Below, one piece after another: positions 46,112-58,751 of a DNA stretch of 64,000 nucleotides (within the stretch, counting starts at the first letter, position 1; the number at the start of each line of letters is the position of its first letter). The translations under genes and the position numbers were made by a program. Under the pieces are notes generated by a model that ran no database searches, was not told the origin of the DNA, and saw only the letters and a program-made list of their open reading frames with translations. The DNA is from Diphasiastrum complanatum (taxonomy: Eukaryota; Streptophyta; Lycopodiopsida; Lycopodiales; Lycopodiaceae): assembly GCA_029204225.1 (NCBI GenBank), contig CM055093.1, positions 48,354,340-48,418,339 of the forward strand, read 5' to 3'.

Positions 46112-48978
46112 ATGGCAACGAACCTGCAGCAAAAAGTTGTGAGTGTATTCGATGGCAACAACTACACTATCTGGAAACACAAGATGAAGATGCTACTTAG
46201 AGGAGAAGGCCTATGGAGTGTAGTGGACGGAATAGAAGTCAGACCACAACAAAATTCCACTGAATGGAGAAAGAAGAACGATAGAGCAATGATGCTCATC
46301 ACTCTATCACTTGCAGAAGACATCATGATGACCACCGTGGACTGTGACACCAGCCACGAAGTGTGAGAAAGGCTAGAGGCAAAACATGAGCGGATGACAA
46401 GTGCAGAGTCGATCTTGCATCCAGCTTTTGAATATAAAGTGGGACGGGAGTAATCTAGACAAGCATGTTGGGAAGATGAAAGCCATCTTCGATCAATTGG
46501 CAGTTGGGGATCAGACTCATGCGATCTCGTCGGAGTAGCAGTTCTTACACTTTATAAGAACTCTACCATCTCCCTACTACAGCTTGAGGTCAATACTCAT
46601 GAGGATGCCTAACATGACATTCAACAATGCTATTAAAACTGTAATGAATGAAGTCATCATGAGAGATCATACTGACTCTCAAGACATCGAGGACCAAGCA
46701 TCCATTGTCAGAAGAAAACAGAAAGGAAGAGTGCAAAAGCCAAGCACATCTTCAACAAGAGATGAATGCAGTTCAAAGCTACCTGTGATACCAACCGGAT
46801 ATCAAAGTAACGAATGTCACATAAGGGACTATGATACCAACCAGATCCTAGTAACAACTGAAAGAAAAGGCAACTTGTATCGAACAAGTGTTCAAAATCC
46901 TACTGATCAGATTCTTGTCAATTCAGATGAAGAAAAAAAGAATGAACTATGGCACAAGAGGATGTGCCATTGCAACATCAGCACACTCTACAGAATATCA
47001 AGGAGCAAAATGGTAGAAGGCATGGACGTGACTGACAGAAGGACCAGTCTGTGTTAATCATGTTTGAAGGGCAAGCAACATCGTGAAGCATTCAAATTCG
47101 AAGGAGTACGGGCGAAGGAGGTTCTTGGGCTGATACATAGCGATCTATGTGGGCCTATGAAGGATCCATCTATATTCGGATCACAATGTTTCATTACATT
47201 TATTGATGATTACATGCACATGACATTTGTCTACTTCTTGAAGAAAAATTCTGATGTGTTTACAGTTTTTTAACAGTTCAAAAGTTTAGTTGAAACATAG
47301 ACAAGAAGAAAAATCAAAGTTCTGAGATCTGATAATGGTGGAGAATACACTAGTACAGAATTCAAGAACTTCTACCAGCATGAAGAAATTGAAAGACAAT
47401 ATATTGTGCCTTACACATCACAGCACAACGGGGTAGCAGAAAGAAAGAATCGGACCCTGATGGAAGCAGCAAGGTGCATGATGGCACAGGCGAAGCTGTC
47501 AAAGAAATTTTGGGCAGAAGCTATACAAACAGTCGTCTATCTACGGAATAGGAGCATGATAGTTGTTGTAAGCGATACCACACCCTATGAAGCCTGGACT
47601 GGTGACAAACCCAACCTGTCGCATATCAGAGTCTTTGGTTGCAGGGCATACGTGCATGTGCCTCAAGAAAAGAGGTCCAAGCTTGATGAAAAATCAAAAC
47701 CCATGATATTCGTGGGATATGAAATCAATTCACCTAGCTACAGGTTGTATGATCTTGAAACCAATAAGGTGCAAGTAAGCAGAGATGTTAAGTTTGATGA
47801 GGAGACATTCCAGAAAGATGCAAACCAGAATAGTTATCAATTCTTTGATTTTCTTCCTTACATCTTTGACTGGACTGAAGAGGGAGAGCAGACTTATGTA
47901 GAGTCGCGTGATCAAGAAAATCAAGTGATTCAATGACAGGAGCCGCAGTCCCCACAGCAACCAATACAATCTGAACAGCCGAAGAATCTAATTGAGCCTA
48001 GACGCTCTATTGAAATCTGACAGAAGGCTATTGAGAATGTTGTAGCAAACAGCTATGATGAGAACCGAAGTCTGATGACAACAAAACCCAAAACTTGGAC
48101 ACTGGAGCAACCACGAGAAGGAAGAACATTTGTGGACTGCAAATGGGTCTACAAACTAAAGTTAAAACCAGATGGGAGTGCTAAGCGATACAAGGCCAGA
48201 TTGATAGCCAAGGGGTATTCTCAGAAATATGGAGTAGACTACCAAGAGACATTCTCCTCTATGGTAAAATAGTCTACCATTCGCCTCCTATTTGCTTTAG
48301 TTGTTTCACATTCCTTATTTGTCCATCATATTGATATCAAGACTACATTCCTTCATGGATTTCTCGATGAATAGATCTATATGAGATAGCTAGAAGGCTT
48401 CCACAACCAAGAATTTCCTGATCTGTGCTGTAAACTGAAGAAGTGCATTTATGGGTTAAAGCAAGCCGCAAGAGCTTGGCATAAGAGAATGTCTGAATTT
48501 TTAATCTCTATTGGTTTTAGAAGATTAGTTTCAGACAATGATGTCTTTATTAAGATTGAAGGTGATAGTTCCTGAATCTTAGTTGTATTTGTTGATGACA
48601 CTCTAATGTTCGGTAATGACTTAGAGATGATAAAAGAAACCAAGGATCTTATAGGACGAGAGTTCGAAATAACAGACCTTGGTGAGGCTAAGAAATTCCT
48701 AGGAAAAAAAATCGCTAGGAATAAAACAACAGAAACTGTAAAACTTTCTCAGGATAGTTATGCCTGTAAAATTCTAGCAGACTATTCAATGTTAGAATGC
48801 AAAGGAAAGAAAACTCATATGGCACTTGGAGTAAAACTTTCTAAAGAAGACTATCCAAGGACTGAGCAAGAAGAATTTGAAATGAGTAATATACCTTTTC
48901 GAAATCTGATTGGAGCTCTAATACACCTGATTGTATGCACTCGACCAGATTTGGCCTTAGCAATGAGATCATTAGACT
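46112..48978 (+). pseudogene. Copia element 3 gag-pol, truncated in RNase H
   Basis: Gag opens at about 46,112 with MATNLQQKVVSVFDGNNYTI and is broken by TGA at about 46,364 and further stops. No zinc knuckle or protease is readable. GAG-pre-integrase: NELWHKRMCHCNISTLYRIS. Integrase: LIHSDLCGPMKDPS, LRSDNGGEYTSTEF and QHNGVAERKNRTLMEAARCM (D, D, E intact) up to VQVSRDVKFDEE. RT from about 48,075 ([44 protein letters not shown] catalytic block at about 48,590), with at least five in-frame stops. The frame reaches the start of RNase H (LIVCTRPDLALAM) and is cut at about 48,960 by the CID7 block. No 3' LTR. Confidence 0.85.
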
Positions 48979-50930
48979 AGATGAAATTTTGAGATGGTAA
49001 ATGCTCATATAGATAAGGACAAGTGGGTGGTTGTAAGTGATTGTATAGAGTCGCAACGTACATGAGACATAGAAGTAAGAGACCATCATTGGAAAACAAA
49101 AAACATGATTAGAAGTCTGAGATATATTGAAGCAACTATATGCAATGATGAACATGTTTGTGGGTGAAATATATGGAAATTTGCCAAGTATTCAAATGTG
49201 AGTGTACAAATGCTGATGAGCTTTCAAATGCTGAAAGCCAGTTCGATTTCGGGGTTTCATGAAATAATCCGCAACATACCTGGTCGAGCTTCCGTAAAGT
49301 AGAGATGCTCTTCTTCAAGTAAGTATCTTGCAATTGCCGATGGCAATCTAGCATGTCCGGTTCGAGAATGATGTCCCGTTCCAACACAAAGGAAAATTTG
49401 CTTCCGTTTTGATTTAGTATATTTATTTTTTATTGCCGCAAGCTCACGCTTCACTATCAAAATGGCTTCATTCACATGCAGGCCGTGCAAATCCAGTAGT
49501 GTTGGATGCCTTTGCCTAGATGCAGGCGGGTTTCTTTGTTGAAAGATGGCCTCTGCAGCTTTAGTGTGAGCATCTTTCATTTGCTCATTGTGCCAACTGC
49601 CTTTCGCAATTAGTTGGTGTGCAAGTACTTTGTTGCCTACATCATTGGCTTGCCTTGCCTGCTCAAAATAAGCATCGCGAGCAAGAGCATGATCTTCGGC
49701 TTCTTTTCGCATGTCCGCATATAAGCTTGCAACAGCGTCACCCGTTTGAAGTCAAGGGATGGCTTCTTCCTCTTTCAGCATGTGTCTTGTCAGCATGAGA
49801 TCACCATCATTGGCGTAAAGCACCTCAGCCATACTTTTCACTGCAAACTTGGGAAATTCAGCGGCGAGCAGGCTTAGTTGCAGATCATTAATGATCGTTT
49901 GATGCTCAGATGAAACATATTTAGCTAAAGGAATAAATTCTTTAGCATTGGGATTCAAAGCGGCCATTGACCGATGGATGACTGCCGCTGCCATGGTCAG
50001 CTGTAAGCAAAGCCTTAGGGACCCTGCATAAGAACAAAAGCAATTGGGATATCAATATTTCAAGTCTGGGTACAGCTCAAAGTTAAGGATAAAGTGACAC
50101 TCAGATGCAGGTTCTGCTAATTATGACTGACCTGATCAAGCTGGTAGATTCATATCATGGGGAAGTAATTAAGGAAGAGGCGGGAATATACTAGAAATGA
50201 TAAAAAAACCCTCAATCCGCATCGTATGAGAACACAGACAATGGGTAACGTAATGGCTACTACCAAAACCTCGAAATTGTTTGAAGACCCATTAGATAAT
50301 TAGGATATTGAACTTCAACAATTTTGATAAAATGGCTCAAGTTTCACAATTGTCTGAAACGGAAGCTCTGACAGAAGATGAGACGCTATATATACCTGAT
50401 CAGCAGCAGCCTGTGGAGTCGATAAAGTACTCAGAGAGTCGATCAATAATATTAATGCTAGCGCTGCATCCGCGTGAGCATGCAGCTGCTTGCATGCATG
50501 TACTGGTGAAAGTACTTTCATTCATTCCACGGGGCAATTATATATAGAAGCGTGATCTGCTGAAGTGAATCAGAGCATGATGATCTATCTCCATTAGCTT
50601 GACAAGTATGACAAAAAGAAGAAAACTGGTACCTGCTTGCTGTTGTTTGCTAGCGCAGCCCAGGATCTTAGAAATCAATATAATTGTGAGTAGAAAAACA
50701 TAAACGAGTAGTGTTCGCCGAGGTCCAACAGCCAGCAGAGGAGGAGGACCAGAATCAACTCAAGCTGGAGGACAAAATGCGTACATATTATATGATGATG
50801 ATAATGATGATGATGCTTGCAGCTAAATGAAGAAAATCTCGCTGCTCCGAATGACATCAAAAAGTGGAGCTATGCAAGCGAAATGAAGCATCCAGATCCG
50901 GTCCACTAATTGCCATGTGGATTAAAACAT
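48961..50930. repeat. CID7 block, copy 2
   Basis: Matches 11,609-11,799 plus 12,738-14,504. The two parts, 938 bp apart in copy 1, are adjacent here. It joins copia element 3 on the left and S2 on the right without a gap. Confidence 0.85.
49257..49994 (-). pseudogene. CID7-like protein (PAM2-CUE-DUF1771-Smr), copy 2
   Basis: Full-length frame of 246 codons from ATG 49,994 to the stop at 49,257, broken only by TGA at 49,752-49,754, in the position of a Trp (EEAIP-stop-LQTGDAVASLY). Domains: PAM2 ALNPNAKEFIPLA (residues about 11-23), CUE-like LLAAEFPKFAVKSMAEVLYA (about 42-61), DUF1771 (about 95-160; ARDAYFEQARQANDVGNKVL, AHTKAAEAIFQQRN) and Smr (about 168-245; LLDLHGLHVNEAILIVKREL, FLCVGTGHHSRTGHARLPSA, RPGMLRII). 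Homologues from other plants are much longer and have introns as far as I recall, so a processed or shortened copy is possible. It lacks the 17-bp deletion of copy 1. Confidence 0.85.
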
Positions 50931-52059
50931 TAAATACACTTGAAATTATAAACCCATATATAATACTCATATTTCACAACATGATAATGATGGGGCACTC
51001 CCTAATTCTCCAAATCCAATTGTTTTGGAAGCCTATAACTACAATGTGGAGAGCCTATAACTACAATGTGGAGACCCTTCTAATGGCTGCCAAGGTAGAG
51101 ACTAGATGGGACCTGCTTCGAAGAGTATTGCTTCTATCCTAATAAAATCTTCAAATCGAGGGCCGTCGAGGATCAGATCCCTCTACACTGGACCTACCAT
51201 TGCTTATCCAAAACATTGTTGGTCAACATAGCGAGGTTGGAATGATGGTATACGACAGGTTTCCTAGGCAACATGCACCTGACATTCAGCCCAATTTGTT
51301 CAAATTTTTAGCATGCAACTCATTGTGGTCTCGATTCGTCCAACTAGTTGCTGCTACCCATAGGAAGAATCGAGATGCCGAAGATCAGAAACGCAAGCAA
51401 ATTGGCAAGCTCAATGAGACGCTAATCCAACATCTATATCTATCCTTAATAATAAAAAAAACAAACATCACCCAAATCTAGGCTATTCCATGTTAAGATC
51501 ACATGCTAAGCTTGACAATCTTAACAAGCCTAGGTTCTCTCTCCCATCACTCCGTTTACCCTCTCCCCTCTGGATCGATAATCGATACTACATGCGACAC
51601 TCACCCGATTGTAGATCCATAAAACCCCTTCTTTGCCCTCTAGAATCGCATCTGTAGGGAGGCACGAGACTTGAGATGGCTCAAATTTGATGTTTGTCAA
51701 TTGAGTTAAATTTTGGCCCTTACCACTCGAGATTGCTCTTTGAGTGATTGAGAGGAAAGGTTAGTTTCATTGGGTCTAGATAGATCAAATTCGATACCTA
51801 TCACTCAAAATATTTTGATTTTATGGGTAACTCGCTATTTTGAATCTCAATGTCTCTTGATAGGTGTGATGACCATCTCTAGCACATATTGCTTCTAATA
51901 TGGTATTGTGTCCACTTTCTTTTTTTTACTTTTTTGCCATGTATTAAAATTGGCTTTTCATTTTCCAATACCACAAAAGGCTTGGACACCATAGCTTGAG
52001 CCACTATATCATGTGAATCATTCACAAACCATACAACTTTCTCATGTAAAACATATTAT

Positions 52060-52600
52060 ATAGTCTATGTGATAATGGGAGTACCAAATTGTGTTCTATG
52101 TGACAATTCAGGTGTCGCAAGTCGAGGCCTGTCGATGGTGATGGGAGTCGTTGGAACGAACTCTTGCATCGGTTGCTTTTGCTTGAAGTCGAAGAATTTG
52201 TCTTTGAGGAAGATTGCATCCCGACTAATTGAGATACGGCTCGACTCGATGTCGTAGATTCGATAGCCTTTGTGTGATGTCGAGTATCCAATGAAGATAT
52301 CGCTGCAGCTGATAGGGTCAAGCTTCTTTCTCAGATCAGAAAGAATCTGTACATTACAAATACAGCCAAACACTCGCAAGTGCCTTAGACTCGGTTTGTA
52401 GCCATAGAAGGCTTGGAAGAGAGCCTTTAATTGATTGCTTTGGTACTCAATTAGTTCTCTAGATAGCAAGCTGCTGAAATAGCTTCAGCCCAAAAAATTC
52501 TCGGTGAGTTGAGCGTTTGACATCATTGATCATGCTGCATTGAGTAATGTTCGGTTCTTCATTTTGGCTACTCCATTCTACTTTGGTGTGTAGCTGGTCG
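52060..52600 (-). pseudogene. Copia integrase C-terminal relic, copy 2
   Basis: Better preserved than the copy at 7,650. Contains KNRTLLNAA, the catalytic-Glu helix region, then PSLRHLRVFGCICNVQ, IFIGYSTSHKGYRIYD and SRISISRDAIFLKDKFFDFK, and a linker QKQPMQEFVPTTPITIDRP. The frame from 52,469 to 52,065 is open. Confidence 0.8.
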
Positions 52601-52619
52601 TTTACTGATGATACATGTA

Positions 52620-52990
52620 CAAGATTGATCTCATGTTTAAGTGTCCTAATCTTCAATGCCCCCATAAATATGACAAGCATAAGGAAGCAACAAGAGTAAG
52701 ATTGAGCATGAATAGTATCAGTTCTTTTGGCTCCATGGTGAAACAACCTTTTGTAGATTATTTCGTGAGTAATTTTTAACCCTAAATTTTATTGTTAAGT
52801 TCTATTAATAGCTTAAGTCAACTAAGATATATGCATAGCTCAATTGCTAACAAGTTTCTTTGATGTGTCTACAAAATATGATCTATGCAAGAGTGTCAAC
52901 TAACGAAGAATATAAAGTTTATTACAATCGTTTCAAAAACACGCACTGGGAATTGGAAAGTAGAAGCATATTTCCAATAGATCAGAAAAC
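52620..52990 (-). pseudogene. Copia GAG-pre-integrase relic
   Basis: The minus strand shows a GAG-pre-integrase piece with LSLILG-type and LCHIYGGIEDXDT-like degraded sequence; its sister copy at 55,870-55,990 reads WGHQRLGHLNMRSILYKY. The remainder is noncoding and shared with 55,990-56,340. Confidence 0.5.
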
Positions 52991-53583
52991 CCTAATTTTT
53001 AACTTCTAGTTGGAACTACTCTTCAAATTAAATTGGATTGCATTGCATTCAAGTTTCACAAAATATCTCATGTTTAGTTAAAATAGAATTTTGCATTGCA
53101 TTCTTCACAAAGGACGTGTGATTGTGTTTGCAGATTGATGAAGTGCAAGATGAGCAGATTGATCAAAAGCTTGTGTAGGAGGAGGGGACGACAACGATGG
53201 CGACAGGAACTGGCGTCAACGGCGAAGGTGATGATGATGAGGAAGAAGACATTCGTAGAGGCGATGTCTTCTTCTCAGATGAAAACTGAAGTTACTCCTG
53301 TAAAATTGTAAATATTTCTGTAAGTTAAATAGATATGCATGCACATTGTGATTTAGAATACGTAGCACAATAAGCGTGAGCAGTTTTGATCAATGCTAGC
53401 GCTCACCTCTCAAAAATAGCAATAGAAGCCTCTCAAAAACGAGAGAGGTCACGCATCATGTACTCTTGAACAAAAAAAATGGGGCCTTGCCGATGCAAAT
53501 GAGCACCCGAGGGCCCTGAAAATTTTTTTTAATCCAAAATAAGCATTGTTGGGCAACGTTACTTAAAATTCTAAAAAATAGGC

Positions 53584-53629
53584 AGCGACGTTTGTGTGAC
53601 GCTAAAGTAAGCGTCGCACAAACGTCGCT
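53584..53629. repeat. Hairpin of the GCGACG-rich repeat, copy 2
   Basis: Arms 53,584-53,603 and 53,610-53,629 around the loop AAAGTA. There is one mismatch, a C to T change at a CpG in the left arm (GTGCGACG became GTGTGACG). Confidence 0.9.
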
Positions 53630-54469
53630 GAAGTTTTTTATGGTAAACCGAATGAACGTCGCTGGGCGACACACAATTGTCTCCCATCAACACTGTATAT
53701 TCTATACAAAAAACAGACCTGAGAGTATTTGCGACATTTGTAACCGTCGCAGTGCGACGCCCATCTTTTTTTCAAATTTCACACTCGAATATGATTCGAC
53801 ATTATATACCGACTTACCTGTCACTGCATCATCGTTGTGTGCAACACTCCGAAATAATTTCAAGTGGCTATCGCTTGTGGCGATGATTTTAAGCAACAAT
53901 TGCCTGGCGACGTATTTAAAGATGTGCGCAACGACGAACTTTGTGTCGACAAAAGACGTTTAATTGTTGCAAAATTGTTGTTAGTTTTGTCATTTTCATC
54001 ACTAATATGTCGCTATAAATGTTGCCAGGCGATGGGCCATGTAGCAACGCTTAAAAAAGAAGATAGCAACGTTTATAGGGACATTTATACAAGTCGTATC
54101 CATCGCTAATATCTGCATAAATGCCACTATGTGTCATTGGTGTGGTAGTGAATACAGAACACACTGTTAGAAAAGCCACCCAACCAAGTAGAAGCAACCT
54201 ATCCATCTCTAGAAGCTTCACCTCCAAGCCAAGGATTAGGAAGTATGAGAGTAGAGAGAGATCCTCTAGCAATGAATCAACCACATGATGGTGTAGTAGG
54301 GCGAGGTTGGCCTCCTTATATAAGCTCTCGAACCCCCTGTGCATATATAGTAATGCAAGGTCTAACTCTCCTATACATAGATTCCACTATCCCAAACCTT
54401 GTATTAACTCCAATTAGTGTGTCTGGGCCTCAAAAGATTATTAATTACTTGTCGGTACTGGACGTGGCA

Positions 54470-55265
54470 AATAACAATGCTTCTGACCAAAAGTCCTTTG
54501 GTAGTTTTATCTCAACAAGAATAGATCTGGTGCTCTACACAACCGTTCAGTTCTTGTGCTTAACTACATCATTGACTTCTGGAGTGTGAGCTTGCATAAA
54601 CTCTCTTGATTTTAAAATGGTCACAAAAGTCTTTAAACTCATTGGACTTGTACTCACCTCCACTATCAGATCTTAGGACCTTAATCTACCTACTTGTTTG
54701 GTCTTCGACCATTTTCTTGAAGCTCTTAAAAGTGGCAAAAGCATTAATTTCTATTTTAGGAAATAATTCCACATCTTACGGACATATCGTTTATAAAGGT
54801 GATGAATTAGTACATCATCCTTGTTTGCATATGTTAGTGTGGATTGGATTATAAGTCCATATTGCCCTTTGATTGTAGCATTCAAGCTACTCAATTTTGT
54901 CTTGGGCTTCCTTGTACCATTTGCAATAAACTTGAACTTTTGGTTCATATCCTCCACAAAGCAATGATCATGTGCACACTCTACCTTCAATTTTTGATCA
55001 ATAAGAATTCCAACTAAAATAAGTTTTTCCTTAAACCACGCAAAGTACCTTGTTGACCATTTTGCTTTTGTTGTCAAATAGTTGGTTAGAAATTGTGCCA
55101 ATGTCCTTGATCTTGACCACGTCACCATTTGCTTGAGAAAGAGATGTTCCATTATCTAGCTCCTTCAAACTAGTGAACCATTCCTTGTTACCTATCATGT
55201 GTCTAGTGGCTCTCAAATCAATATAACAAGTCTGATCTTCTTGGTGAAATTGATCTTTCATATAG
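54470..55265 (-). pseudogene. Copia pol relic in R3
   Basis: Same family as in R1 and R2: integrase core (54,470-54,720), partial GAG-pre-integrase (54,860-54,995) and protease (55,040-55,240; ATRHMIGNKEWFTSLKELDN). Active-site triplet DLR at 55,211-55,219. Shares the R2 deletion. Confidence 0.75.
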
Positions 55266-55869
55266 CTTCTTGTAGTGAGCTCAACAAGTAATATAGTTTT
55301 TTTTAAAGCTAATTTATATTCTACAACAACTGTTATTCAAACATAGCCTTCTTATAATTATTATCAACTACTACCTAATTAATTAGCATATGTAGAGGAC
55401 TAAAGAGAGATCCAACTTCATTCTCAACCCTAGAAAGCACATGTATTGATTGGTATTGGAGCTAGAATATTGATAAACCCTTAGTGGTAGGACTATGATC
55501 ATAGATCTACAAAATTGATATGCATGGAGAGTTGCTAGTCCCATCATGCACTCTTGAAAATAGGTCATGTATTATAACAATTGAAGAGGGGCCTTGAAGT
55601 TTCATCAATGTGAATATTCATATGTTTAAGGCCTTGATCGTAGATGAGCCAACTGTGAGTGAGTTTGGGATCCCAATGGTTAGTCTCTACGGGGATTTTT
55701 ATTTATGATCTTCCTATGATGAAAAGCTAAAAAACAAATTTTTTAAAGGCATTTTAAGATAAGTAATTTGTTTTATATGTAATGCGAGTTTCTTGAAGCC
55801 ATATATATCTCAGAATATATCTTGAAGCCATATATACCTCAGAATATCCATTCCAATCAAGAATATCCA

Positions 55870-55995
55870 TATGGTTATGATACTTGTACAAGATTGATCT
55901 CATGTTTAAGTGTCCTAATCTTTGATGCCCCCATAAATATGACAAGCATAAGGAAGCAACAAGAGTAAGATTGAGCATGAATAGTATCAGTCCTC
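55870..55995 (-). pseudogene. Copia GAG-pre-integrase fragment
   Basis: A frame with WGHQRLGHLNMRSILYKYHN, the HQRLGH signature of the GAG-pre-integrase domain. It is the sister of 52,620-52,760 and joins R3 on its left, where R3 stops at about 55,855. Confidence 0.7.
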
Positions 55996-56614
55996 TTATC
56001 TCTGTGGGGAAACAACGTTTTGTAGATTATTTCATGAGTAATTTTTAACCTTAAATTTTATTGTTAAGTTCTATTCATAGCTTAAGTCAACTAAGATATA
56101 TGCATAGCTCAATTGCTAACAAGTTTCTTTTGTGTCTACGAAATATGATAGTATGGAAGAGCACCAACTAACAAAGAATATAAAGTTTATTACAATCGTT
56201 TCGAGAATATGCGCAGGGAATTGGAAAGTAGAAGCACATTTCCAATAGATCAGGAAACCTTAACTTTTGACTTCTAGTTGGAACTACTCTTTAAACTAAA
56301 TTGGACTGCATTGCATTCAAGTTTCACAAAATATCTCATGTTTAGTTAAAATAGGAAGAATAGATATGCATGCACATTGTGATTTAGAATACGTAGCACA
56401 AAAAGCGTGAGCAATTTTGATCAATGCTAGTGCTCACCTCTCAAAAATAGCAATAGAATCCTCTCAAAAACGAGAGAGGTCATGCATCATGTACTCTTGA
56501 ACAAAAAAAATGGGGCCTTGCCAGTGCAAATGAGCACCCACGGGCCTTGAAATTTTTTTTTAATCCAAAATAAGCATTGCTGGGCGACGTTACTTGAAAC
56601 CCTAAAAAATAGGC

Positions 56615-56660
56615 AGCGACGTTTGTGCGACGCTAAAGTAAGCGTCGCACAAACATCGCT
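56615..56660. repeat. Hairpin of the GCGACG-rich repeat, copy 3
   Basis: Arms 56,615-56,634 and 56,641-56,660 with loop AAAGTA. The only mismatch is a G to A change at a CpG in the right arm (AAACGTCGCT became AAACATCGCT). Confidence 0.9.
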
Positions 56661-57919
56661 GAAGTTTTTTATGTTAAACCCAATGAACGTCGTTGGGCGA
56701 TGCACAATTGTCTCCCGGCAACACTCTATATTCAGTACAAAAAATAGACCCGAGAGTGTTTGCGTCATTTTTGCGACATTTGTAACCATCGTAGTGCGAC
56801 GCCCATCTCTTTTTCAAATTTCACACTCGAATATGATTCAACGTTATATACCGACTTACCTGTCGCTGCATCGTCACTGTGTGCGACACTCCGAAATAAT
56901 TTCTAGTAGTTGTCGTGTGTGGTGACGATTTCAAACAATAATTGCCTGGCGACATATTTAAAGATGTGCGCAACGACGGACTTTGTGTCAACAAAAGACG
57001 TTTAATTGTTGCAAAAGTGTCATTAGTTTTGTCATTTTCGTCGCTAATATGTCGCTATAAATGTTGCCAGCAATGGGCCAGTAGCGACACTTAAAAAAGA
57101 AGATAGTGATGTTAATAGGGAGATTTATACAAGTCATATCCATCGCTTATATTTGCATAAATGCCACTATGTGTCATTGGTCTGGTAGTGAATACAAAAC
57201 ACACTGTTAGAAAAGCCACCCAACCAAGTAGAAGCACCTATCCCTCTAGAAGCTTCACCCCCAAGCCAAGGTTTAGGAAGCATGAGAGTAGAGAGAGATC
57301 CTCTGGCAATGAATCAACCAAATGAGGGTGTAGCAGGGCGAGGTTGGCCTCCTTATATAAGCTCTAGAACCCCCTATGCATATATGGTAATGCAAGGTCC
57401 TAACTCCCCTATACATAGATTCCACTATACCAAACCCTGTATTAAATCCAATTATTGTGTCTGGGCCTCAGAAGGTTATTAATTACTTGTCGTTCATGTC
57501 CAGTATGACGTGGCATAACTAATAAGTTTGATTCACTGGAGTACCATGTATCCAAGTCTATGACTATACTGAATCCTATGTTCAGGATGTGGACATGACA
57601 TTCTTCTCCCATTAACTGAAAACAGACACAGTACTAAGGTTTTATTTTAGTATCAAATTTTTTGGTACATTGTAGATAATAGCGTAGTAGCCAAAAAATT
57701 TCATAACTATCCTATGGGCCAATTTTTAAAGGTCGTCAAAAAATCTTAAGGCACAATTCTTAGGCCGCAATTTCTCTTCTAGCCTTATTATGGGTGGGAT
57801 GGAATCCCTCTCTGTTGGCAAAATTTTATCATTTTTACATCAAAATTGTGTGGCTTTACATGTCGATTTCTATATAATAGTAGAATTAGTACAAAAATCG
57901 CGTTGATTTTTTATGTCAA

Positions 57920-58751
57920 ATAACAATGCTTCTGACCAAAAGCCCTTTGGTAGTTTCATCTCAGCAACAATAGATCTGGTGCTCTACACAACCGTTCAGT
58001 TCTTGCACTCAACTACATCATTGACTTTTGGAGTGTGAGCTTGCATAAACTGTCTCTTGATTTTAAAATGGTCACAAAAGTCTTCAAACTCATTGGACTT
58101 GTACTCACCTCCACTATTAGATCTTAGGATCTTAATCTACCTACTTGTTTGGTCTTTGACCATTTTCTTGAAGCTCTTAAAAGTGGCAAAAGCATTATAT
58201 TTTTATATTAGAAAATAATTCCACATCTTACGGATATATCGTCTATAAAGGTGATGAATTAGTACATCGTCCTCGTTTGCATATGTTAGTGGGGATTAAA
58301 TCCAATATGTTCTTTGCGCTTGCAACTCCACCACGGTTGAATTTCTCAAGATGCTACTTTCCATACACACATGACTCACATATCGTCTTCAAATGATCTT
58401 CCATCATGGGCAATCCCTTTACCATTTCCAATTTTCTCATCAAGCTAAGGCTACCATGGTTTAAGTGACCAAGTTTCTTATGCCGTAGATTAGTTTGCGA
58501 TGGAATGGATGAGATAAGTCCATAATGCCCTTTGATTGTAGCATTTAAGCTACACAATTTTGTCTTGGGCTTCCTTGTACCATCTGCAATGAATTTGAGC
58601 TTTTGGTTCATATCCTTCACAAAGCAATGATCATGTGCACACTCTACCTTCAATTTTTTATCAATAAGAATTCCAACTAAAATAGGTTTTTTCTTAAACC
58701 ACGTAAAGTACCTTGTTGTTCATTTTGCTTTTGCTGTCAAATAGTTGGATA
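57920..58751 (-). pseudogene. Copia pol relic in R4, proximal part
   Basis: Integrase core (57,920-58,180) and GAG-pre-integrase (58,354-58,653; KKLGHLNHGSLSLMRKLEMV), nearly identical to R1. The protease piece is cut at 58,751; its remainder is found inverted at 59,750-59,887. Confidence 0.8.

Larger units (their letters stand above)
50825..53335. repeat. Compound repeat S2
   Basis: Copy of S1 (5,905-8,500) without the gypsy leader. It runs directly on from CID7 copy 2 and directly into R3. Short open frames at 51,200-51,481 match those in S1 and show no known domain. Confidence 0.8.
53040..55835. repeat. Compound repeat R3
   Basis: Sister of R2: hairpin repeat (53,400-54,160), then a shortened middle and the copia relic. 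At 54,467 about 420 bp present in R1, R2 and R4 are missing, between the strings GACGTGGCA and AAATAACAATGC. Confidence 0.8.
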
